Shown here: in pieces, positions 56,189 through 64,000 of the stretch
How positions within the stretch are numbered: the stretch's first letter is position 1
How the letters are laid out: the number at the start of each line of letters is the position of its first letter
From: Micropterix aruncella
Lineage: Eukaryota > Arthropoda > Insecta > Lepidoptera > Micropterigidae
Direction: 5' to 3'
Length of the DNA: 64,000 bases
Assembly: GCA_944548615.1 (NCBI GenBank)
Contig: OX155957.1
Span: 10,560,932-10,624,931 of the forward strand
The notes under the pieces: generated by a model
Told to the model about the DNA's origin: nothing
The model's input: only the letters and a program-made list of their open reading frames with translations
The model's database searches: none
Translations under genes and position numbers: made by a program

Positions 56189-57372
56189 GTTTTTAAGCTA
56201 TTGCATAGCTTTTATCGCGGGCCTAGGCCAGCGCGGCGACCGAATGAAGAAATTTCTTAACGAAAATTAATTATTTTAACTGATATTTACGTCTAAACGA
56301 GTACTGCTTACGATTCGAAAAAAATATATGTTAAACAAGAACATTTTCCCAATATTCTTAGCTTTGAATATTTTAGATTTTGTTTATATTACATAGTGTA
56401 ATTAATTTGTGAAATTAGGTCTAACCGAACACAAAATCGACTACTACGCAATTACTATCTGGCGTACTATTATGAAACCTGCACCATTTTAAATATAATT
56501 GAATTATCTATCTTTTTATCTACGATTTTTTTCGAATAATCCGTTTTTTTTGCTTTATCGAATAAAAAATTCGTGCGCGGCGCTCTATCGGAAGACGTTT
56601 AAATTATTCCGAATCGGAATAATTTCAACGTTTTCCGATAAAGCGCAGTTATCTGATATCAGAAAAAATAAAATAAATAAATAATTATAATTGCATAAGT
56701 TGTTAAAAATGCTAAGCAATAGCTTTACCGCGGCAGTCCCCGGGTGCCACACGTATTTTTTATTTTAAAAAAATACGTGTGGCACTCGGGGACTGCCGCG
56801 ATAAAGCTATTGCATAGCATTTTTAACAACTTATGCAATTATAATTATTTATTTATTTATTTTATTTTATTTTTTCTGATATCAGATAACTGCGCTCTAT
56901 CGGAAAACGTTGAAATTATTCTGAATCATCTGCGGAAGCAAATGATTCGGAATAATTTAAACGTCTTCCGATATAGCGCCGTGCACGAATTGTTTATTCG
57001 ATGAAGCAAAAAAAACGGAATATTGAAAAAAATCGTAGATAAAAAGATAGATAATTAAATTATCTTTAAAATGGTGCAGGTTTCATAATAATACGCCAGA
57101 TAGTATTTGCGTAGTAGTCATTTTTGTGTTCGGTTAGACCTAATTTCACAAATTAATTACACTATAAACAAAATCTAAAATATTGAAATCTAGGAATATT
57201 AGGAAAATGTTCTTGTTTAACATATATTTTTTTCGAATCGTAAGCAGCTTAAATAGTAATTATCGTAGACGTAATTATCAGTTTAAAATCATTCATTTTC
57301 GTTAAGAAATGTCTTCATTCGGTCGCCGCGCTGGCCTAGCCCGCGATAAAAGCTATGCAATAGCTTAAAAAC
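56189..57372. repeat. 1.18 kb palindrome with nested hairpins
   Basis: Left start gtttttaagctattgcatag and right end ctatgcaatagcttaaaaac are exact complements. The arms (about 570 bases each) pair throughout: gccagcgcggcgaccgaatg at 56231 with its complement near 57317; aagaacattttcccaatatt at 56337 with its near-complement around 57200. The centre is gggtgccacacgtatttttt facing aaaaatacgtgtggcactcg. Inside each arm is a smaller hairpin around attattccgaatcggaataa. No coding capacity. Confidence 0.85.
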
Positions 57373-58130
57373 ATTATTTATGCTAGGCCTAGTACACATA
57401 CTAAAAGACCTAAAGTTTACATAACCGTTTCAACAAAATTACAAATTACAAATTACAAAAAACGGCAACTTCCGGAATGGTTGGCAGCAATACGAAAAAA
57501 AATATATAACAAATACGGGTTCTGCTTCCGACGGCGTAATACCGGACTTCGTCGCGGAAATTCTGTTCCCTCGGGCCAAAACCTACTGCGAAAAAGCCGG
57601 GGCTGGGAGTCAAATGGCTGGTCGAAGGCAGAGCTCAAGGGTCATAGAGCTGTTCTCCAGCCCAAGATAAATGCCAGATATTCCTGGACTTTTTGACGAA
57701 CAACTGGAGAACTGGCACTAACTCCACAGTTAAATTTTAAACAAGGTTTAAACACCGATTTTATGCGAAAACTGATTTTTATAATTAAAATGCCGCAGCC
57801 CGTACGTACAATTAGATGAAGCGCTCTTGCTCTCTCTCGAAAGTACCCCCAGCTGTCTGTCAACAATTAAATAGAATATTTCACCCACTATGGACCTCTA
57901 GCGGAATTAATAGGCATTTGTTTTAGTCAAGAAAGAAACCTGGATATACATTTTATAAAACAAAAAAAGGTGCCATAGAAAGGAAATTTAAAACAAAGAT
58001 ATAACGAAATTCGTTATAATTTCTGTAATGCATTTTAGAATATTTCTCATCTATGACTAAGATATAAATGAAGTATACAAAGCATCTTGTGGTGCACAAA
58101 ATTAAAACGAAATAATTAGTCACTTCCCTG
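57373..58130. other. No gene seen
   Basis: Unremarkable apart from a moderately GC-rich part at 57530-57690 with open frames on both strands and no motif. Confidence 0.4.
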
Positions 58131-58245
58131 CATCAGCAACAAACGGCAACAGCAAACTATCTGTAGCAACGGTATAAGCAATACACGGCAACAGCAAACT
58201 TCTGTAGCAACTGTATCAGCAACATACGGCAACAGCACAACATTA
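58131..58245. repeat. Short minisatellite, about 2.5 units of 42-46 bases
   Basis: atcagcaacaaacggcaaca, ataagcaatacacggcaaca and atcagcaacatacggcaaca recur with gcaaact-tctgtagcaac between them. Confidence 0.75.
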
Positions 58246-58369
58246 CATAAAATAGTTCCCAAAAATATTAAATACCCCCTTTGTATTTAGAAGAGAATGA
58301 AGCCACCAATTCATCATGTTAAGTAATCACCCATTCAATTCACCTGATTCTATACCTGTCCTATAGGGC

Positions 58370-58600
58370 GGTATCAGTATTCGAGTAATGGTCAGTGTTG
58401 ACCGTCGGTCGCTTGTAGTAACTTAATAACTTAATTAACTTAATAACTTTTAAAACGTAAGCGTCGGTCGGTCATACATTCTAATAGATTACCAGATGCG
58501 ACCGACACGCGTCAGCACCGACCGCCAGTAAAGCACTGAAAACTATCTGTAGGAATCCGGTCTCAAGGCCGGTTTCAGTGCTCGACCGACCGTCACCATT
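58370..58600. repeat. MITE-like inverted repeat with CGACCGAC motifs
   Basis: tcagtattcgagtaatggtc...gaccgtcggtcgc at the left is matched, with mismatches, by the complement of gcgaccgacacgcgtcagca...tttactg...cactgaaa. A third end-like copy, gtttcagtgctcgaccgacc, follows at about 58573. Confidence 0.5.
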
Positions 58601-59074
58601 TTTCACAGACGATGCGATGTACATTATTGTACATGTCCTCTATAGTGGTTGGCAGTTAAGAGACGTAAAAGGCCTCTTTCTCATATAATAGCTAACTTAA
58701 TTGTTTTCCCAAGCAAAAACAAACGACACAAACACAGAGTAGCACTTTTCCATTTCTTAGAACCTTATAGTTACTTTGTGCAATGTCGCTCTTTCCAATG
58801 TGATTTTTTGTCTTAACTTTTGACTGTAGCTCCTATTCTTTTATCATTACATCGCAGGTTATTCAAATAGATTCGCAAGGCTACATAAATAGTCTAATTG
58901 TGCCGAATTTGCCCGTTGATCTCAATATTTTGGCAAATTTCACACGAAAAAAAAACGGTCGTGTCACGACAAGTCTTTCCCGGAAAGTAGACAAGACCCC
59001 TCCTCCCTTCCCCGTGTTCGATTAAAATCGCGAATGTCTTTCTAAGATTTTTGTAGTATCTTCCTAGTATTATA

Positions 59075-59110
59075 GTAGTATTTTCGTACTATATAGTACG
59101 AAAATACTAC
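59075..59110. repeat. Perfect 36-base palindrome
   Basis: gtagtattttcgtactat is followed directly by its exact reverse complement atagtacgaaaatactac. No loop. Confidence 0.9.
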
Positions 59111-59349
59111 AAATATTTGTGGTATTTTCCGTGGTAAATATGATGTAGTATTTTCTCAAAACAAAAACAAATGAAGCTTCCACAGAGCAACACTTTTCCA
59201 TTTATTAGAATGTTAAACTTATTTTGTGCAATGTCGCTCTTTTATGTGATTTTTCGTCGTTATTTTTTACAGTCGCTCCTATTTTTTTATCCTTACATCG
59301 CAGGCTATTCAAACACATCCACAAGACTAAACAAATATGTAGTATAATT

Positions 59350-60354
59350 CAGTGGCTTAACTAAGCCGGTGCAGCCGGTGCAGAGCACCGGGGCCCACGG
59401 TAGTTTAGGGGCCCAAAATGAAACTTCCGTCTACGATCGACGTTCCATCCAACTCTGCTTAGGAAGCTAAGCAAGCCGTAAAATGGATGTCTCAAAACTG
59501 ACCGATGATTTTGCTGAGTGCAAATTAAGACGAAAACCATTCTGAAAGGATTTTGTTCATACTTTTATATACTAATATTAAAAGTGGTAAAGTTGTGAGG
59601 TTGTAGGAAGTAGGTAATCTCTGGATCTACTGAACCGATTTTGAAAATTCTTTTACCAATAGAAAGCCACGTTATTTGTGAGTGTCACTGGCTATATACT
59701 AATCCGAAAAATGAAAAGACTTTTTCTTGGTAGTCGGATTTGCAAAGTAGGTCGGAGAAAAAACGGTCGAACGAAAACGTTTCTAACTAACGCTGCTTTA
59801 ACGGTGAGGGATATATAATTAAGTTCTAGAGGAAAGTTGTAGAGATTGATAATGCCTACAAAAAAGTTAGCGACAGCATATGTCGTTAACTTTATATTTA
59901 AGTCACAAAAAGTAGTATTTTATATTAAATTGGTACATTTGTAATAATATTATGTGGATATGTTTTAGTCTTACCAATTTCGCACTCAAAAAATATTTTT
60001 TTAAATTTATCTTAAACGTTTAAAGGCGAAGAAATATAATTCAGCAATGAAATCAACAGCAAAGCCTCGTATTAATATAGGAAAAACGTGTCAAACATTC
60101 TTCCGTAACAATGTTTCTATATGATCCCGCGTGTCCCGCTGAAGCCTTGGGAACTTATTCCGCAACATATTTTAGGCAATGCCCCCAAATGAGTACGCCG
60201 ATTTATAATATAGCTTCAATAGAAATATGTTATTTAGCTAGGTATACAGTAATTACATCCTATATGCCATAAAGAATGTAAGTAAATAGGGGGGGGGGGG
60301 AGGAATTTTGGTAAATTTTGCACCGGGGCTCATTTTTTTTTAGTTACGCCATTG
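59350..60354. mobile_element. hAT-type non-autonomous element with 8-base TSD
   Basis: Termini CAGTGGCTTAACTAAG and, reversed, CAATGGCGTAACTAAA. Flanking 8-mers GTATAATT (59342-59349) and GTCTAATT (60355-60362) differ at one base. The unit-1 paralog at about 58893 supplies the uninterrupted sequence (tagtctaattgtgcc). It contains GGGGCCCA-rich ends and a stretch shared in reverse with 40750-41150. No transposase. Confidence 0.75.
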
Positions 60355-60410
60355 GTCTAATTGTACCGTATTTGCCCGTTGATCTCAATATTTTTTTCAA
60401 TTTCATTGTA

Positions 60411-61070
60411 GTCCGTTTTCTATTTAAAGATGCACGTAGCTATAGTGACGTAATTCGACGGCCAGATATGAAAAACAAATACTATAAAAAATACAAACTT
60501 TTCAGGTATCGGCCTCCTATTCATTGTCACGGTAGATACAAATTGCAAATAACAGGGACTAACTAAATTATTACCAAACAATGGCTTCAATGACATAGCC
60601 AGTGAGCTATTTATTGGCCAGACAGATCCGAAAGGATTAACATACAAGGAGTAGTCATAAATTACAATAAAATCTTGTTTGTCTGGCCGCAACCGAGGAT
60701 AAAATAAATTATGAAAGTCTGGTACGTTAATTTTATTTATACCTACTGTGTTGATACTAATTTGTATACTTATTTATTTCGTCAAGAGAAATCTTTTTTT
60801 TTTGGGTTTCAACCACTAAAGCGAATACAAACGGAATCCTATAGATGAGACTCAGTTGTCCGTCTGTCTGTTTCTATGTGTATGTCATCGTCGAATATAT
60901 CGTCTAATTTTAAATCTAAAGCAATAAAATTTCGTATACTTATAGAAATTGCATGGCCGCAATCCAGGAGTAAAAAGATTTTGCTTTCCTGGCCCACCAA
61001 CCGTCGAGGAGGGAAAGTATTGTGAACAAACTAATAAAAAAAATCGAGTTGAAAACGGATTATAATCAAT
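60411..61070. other. No gene seen
   Basis: Contains an inverted pair ggccagacagatccg / ttgtttgtctggcc (60617-60688) and a related phrase, gcatggccgcaatccaggag, near 60952. Probably repeat remnants. Confidence 0.4.
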
Positions 61071-61074
61071 TTTG

Positions 61075-61195
61075 TGAGTATTCCTCCACGATAGTGCCTC
61101 AACGCATAATCCGATTGAGCTGAAATTTGGCATGCAGGCATCATTTGGTGATGGGAAAAATTAATAAGTGGTTGAAATCGGTCCACCAGGGCTAA
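61075..61195 (+). repeat. Interspersed repeat family (see 11190), copy
   Basis: attcctccacgatagtgcct, attgagctgaaatttggcat, gcaggcatcatttggtgatg and gtggttgaaatcggtccacc follow the family order. Confidence 0.65.
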
Positions 61196-61354
61196 CTAAT
61201 TATATATCAATTACGAAATATTGGACTTAGAGACTTGAAATTTGGTTGCCTAGTTGGGCCGAAATTTGTGTTGAAATATCTAATAATCAAGCTACAATAA
61301 TAAATTTAAATTCCGCTATACATTATAATTATTGTCTGTCGGTGATATAATTTT

Positions 61355-61612
61355 TGCGTCCGCGGGGTCAGGGTCCCGGGAGCCGGTCCCGGCGCGACGG
61401 GTGCAGGGACCGCCGCCGACTGTCGCCGGGCATCCCGCTAATTTTGGTCATAATATGTCATATACAAGCTACACTAATAACATTTAAATTCCGCCATACA
61501 TTTTAAACAAATTTTAACCCCGTGCCGGCCGAGGCTAGCCCAGAAATGAACCACTCTGCCCGAGGCGTTCGAGGCCCACCGATCAGGCGGGTTCGTCCGC
61601 CGGACAAGTGAG
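61355..61612. other. Two GC-rich patches in AT-rich DNA
   Basis: 61357-61437 and 61518-61612 are strongly GC-rich (for example ggtcccggcgcgacgggtgc and ggcgggttcgtccgccggac). They are separated by AT-rich sequence that resembles 61285-61330 (caagctac...ttaaattccgc). No ORF or RNA gene recognised. Confidence 0.55.
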
Positions 61613-62107
61613 GGCGCTCATCGATTTTATTTATGAAATTCATATTCAGATGAAATCAGTCCTTGGCTACTTGCCAGAAAAGTCTTGGGGTGACACAATC
61701 GTTTTTTTTTTAAATTTAGTATTTTTTCCTCGGTTATCATTTGAAATGGCTCATTTCGCTGGTATCAAAAAATATTGTCTGAGTGAAAATATAAAAGTCA
61801 TAAACAATTACTAACATCAATAAATGCAATCGCAATTAAAAATATCAATCCAGTCGTCAATTTGTGTGAAAATGTTCCATGGCACGAGCAACTTTCGACA
61901 GGTTGGAGCTCGCACTTGACCGGTTTTGTTTTTGTGTTTTACACTTTATCAGACGATTGTGATAGACAGTGTTGTAAAGAAACGAGATGGAATTTCAAAT
62001 TATATTTATATATGTATCACAAACCTACATAGTATATAATGCGACCAAGACCGTCAGGCTTTTCCTACCAAATCAATCATTTGAAGGGTTACGGGGGAAA
62101 ACGACCA
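61613..62107. other. No gene seen
   Basis: AT-rich with short frames lacking recognisable motifs. Confidence 0.4.
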
Positions 62108-62115
62108 ATGTCAAC

Positions 62116-62802
62116 CAGGGGCGGACCGTGCGTTTGTGGGGCCCTGGGCTAATATTACTTGGGGGCCTGCCTAATTAATAAACTAATTGCCATTTTGACA
62201 AAAAACTGTTTTCGATAATACCTAGGGCACTAGGTACCTACACAATATATAAAAAAGAGGACAATACAATATTTTATTTGTTTAATATGACAGACACACA
62301 AACACAACTGACACACACAACTTTTCACTAAAATAGACAAAACAACATTAATGCTAAATGTAATAATATATTAATTAGTAGCTTAATTAAGCAAGTAGTA
62401 ATATTATTTGTAAAGCTAGGTAATATAAGTAAAATTTAAACAAACATTTATTACTAGTTACAAGGCACTAGCCTCGGTAGGAACTCAACTGCTATACATA
62501 TATGTTATTTCTATGAATAAAGTATTGCAAAAGAATTTGTCGCTAGCGGCTTTGAAGCTTGTTCGCTGCGAATGACTGCGTTTGCGAGAAAATACACTGA
62601 AAACAAGCGGCGGGGATCCCCCCGGAATAGGTGCGAAAATTTGATATCAGGGTTGCCAACCTTATTATAGGATTTTTTTAAATTTGAGATTTAGTTTTTT
62701 TATTCTCAATTTTGTCCATTATTTTCAATGGAGGCTGGGGCCCTATATATCCACGTGGCGCTGGGCTGCAGCCCAAAAAGCCCTTATACAGATCCGCCCC
62801 TG
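62116..62802. mobile_element. hAT-type non-autonomous element with perfect 8-base TSD
   Basis: Starts CAGGGGCGGACCGTGCG; right end reversed CAGGGGCGGATCTGTATAAG. ATGTCAAC flanks both sides (62108-62115, 62803-62810). 687 bases, no ORF. GGGGCCCTGGGCT and its relatives (gctggggccctata, gcgctgggctgcagccc) lie near both ends. Confidence 0.88.
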
Positions 62803-62810
62803 ATGTCAAC

Positions 62811-63289
62811 TTTTAAAAATTTAGGTAATTCCATTATTAAAACTTAAAATGTGACCTTTTGGCCAGGGTTTGTTTGAGTAAGATGAAAATATATTTTGTA
62901 TTTAAACTAAATTATTTAAGTTTCCAAAAAAAAAATGTATATTACTTAAATGTATACCTCAAAAAAGAAGATCCTTATTTTTTTTTTAATTACATTGATA
63001 GTTTTGACCGTAGCCCATGATTTGGTTAAACACGTTTGGTTCCGCTTTGTATTAAACATGAGACTTGAATTTGAAATTAGCTCATGAAATATTCAGCAAA
63101 TCATAAAAACTGTATGTATGCTAACCGCCTTAAACAGGTTTTTATTCATGTATTCGAAAGATCTCACACAAAAAAAACAATTATTAAGCAGCAGACTTGA
63201 AAAAAACGATAATTCATTTAACCCGTTCAGCGCGGTTATAAAACGATTGAAATTTTTGTAAGATATGATACTAAGACAGAAATGGAGCA
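62811..63289. other. No gene seen
   Basis: AT-rich sequence with poly-A and poly-T runs; nothing recognised. Confidence 0.4.
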
Positions 63290-63520
63290 TTTTAGAAATT
63301 TAGAATTTAAAATACCAATACAGTACAATAGGAATGTTAGAGAAAAAGTTCGTAAAAGATTTGAAGAACCAAGAGCGAACAACTACTATGGTGATAGGAC
63401 GAATCTTTAATACTATTGTATTTGAGGAAGACTGTGCAAGCGTGAGCAAACATATGTTTAAAAAGAGGTTAAAAAGCTACCTGTTGGACGTTTATAGTGA
63501 AATTAGTGGTCATAAGTAAA
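63290..63520 (+). pseudogene. Possible LINE ORF2 C-terminal end
   Basis: A 61-codon plus frame (63334-63519) ends HMFKKRLKSYLLDVYSEI. This resembles the FKKRLK-type tail of Jockey/CR1 proteins, and the AT-rich 3' region after it ends in an A/TA run as LINE tails do. The similarity is short, so the call is tentative. Confidence 0.3.
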
Positions 63521-63763
63521 TTTGTTATACGTTTCTATAATTTAAGCTTGTAGTAATACCGGCCTAATTTAAGCCTGTAGTAAGACCAGTAGTAATACTG
63601 CTGTGCATTGTTTTTTATATTATTAATCTCTTTTTGTATCACAAAATTAGAAGTGTAAGACTAGAAAAATAAGAGTTTGTCTCGCCAACAAACTGTATAC
63701 CAGTTTGGCAAGATTTTAATATTTAAAAAAATGTTTATTTTTCTCTGAATAAAAAAATTAATT

Positions 63764-63985
<222 letters not shown>

Positions 63986-64000
63986 TATATAAATTCTTCC

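Larger units (their letters stand above)
58690..60410. repeat. Tandem duplication of about 450 bases, second unit interrupted by a hAT element
   Basis: 58705-58935 and 59156-59349 plus 60355-60400 share acacttttccatttct/at, tgtgcaatgtcgctcttt, cttacatcgcagg-tattcaa and tttgcccgttgatctcaata. The second unit is split by the element at 59350-60354. Confidence 0.7.

Noticed and set aside
56189..57372. Parvovirus-type telomere hairpin (endogenous densovirus end)
   Set aside because: Nested palindromes recall such ends, but no viral coding sequence is nearby and the symmetry is that of an ordinary foldback.
61355..61612. rRNA gene fragment
   Set aside because: GC-rich, but I recognise no conserved rRNA core sequence in it.

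Overview
This window is insect nuclear DNA, most probably lepidopteran. It is AT-rich and eukaryotic in style: multi-exon genes with GT-AG introns, microsatellites, a 200-base assembly gap, and dense layers of arthropod-type transposable elements (mariner, pogo/Tigger, hAT, Harbinger/MADF, R1-clade, CR1/Jockey-like, RTE, Penelope-like, BEL/Pao). The order-level assignment is an inference from this element mix.

The only host genes I can support form a minus-strand cluster of SLC22-type (organic cation transporter-like, MFS) paralogs. Gene A (6079-10804) can be assembled from six exons with consistent phases into an intact 528-residue protein. Genes B (3' exons, 17785-21578) and C (5' exons, 26501-27307) have the same exon structure as A. 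B's third exon has lost its splice acceptor in a small deletion, and C runs into the assembly gap, so the two sets may be halves of one working gene. Gene D (34159-44548) is a more divergent paralog with extra introns; its first exon was not found. No other host gene was recognised.

Region by region: 1-2200 holds pogo/Tigger and mariner relics. 3285-4704 is a tandem repeat broken by a TIR element and a tRNA-derived SINE. 5431-5975 has two MITEs. 6079-10804 is gene A, with a 940-base foldback in intron 2 and a LINE 3' end in intron 1. 14340-17190 has a LINE relic and an R1-clade retrotransposon sitting in ACAT microsatellite. 17785-21578 is gene B with a Penelope-like element in intron 5 and a minisatellite in intron 3. 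21706-25690 is a second Penelope-like copy and a CR1-like LINE interrupted by an antisense RT fragment. 25692-26500 is a (TA)n array and the gap. 26501-27307 is gene C. 28045-29400 is a MADF-bearing TIR element and a mariner relic. 34159-44548 is gene D with many repeats in its introns, including a 1.5 kb foldback. 45173-53302 is a complete, very young BEL/Pao retrotransposon with LTRs that look identical and a 5-base TSD. 53303-64000 is gene-free by my reading: MITEs, an RTE fragment, a 1.18 kb palindrome, two hAT-type elements with 8-base TSDs, and a (TA)n array.

The transporter paralogs presumably arose by tandem duplication and act as plasma-membrane solute carriers. The mobile elements explain much of the cluster's present shape. 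No prokaryotic system, CRISPR array or operon is present.
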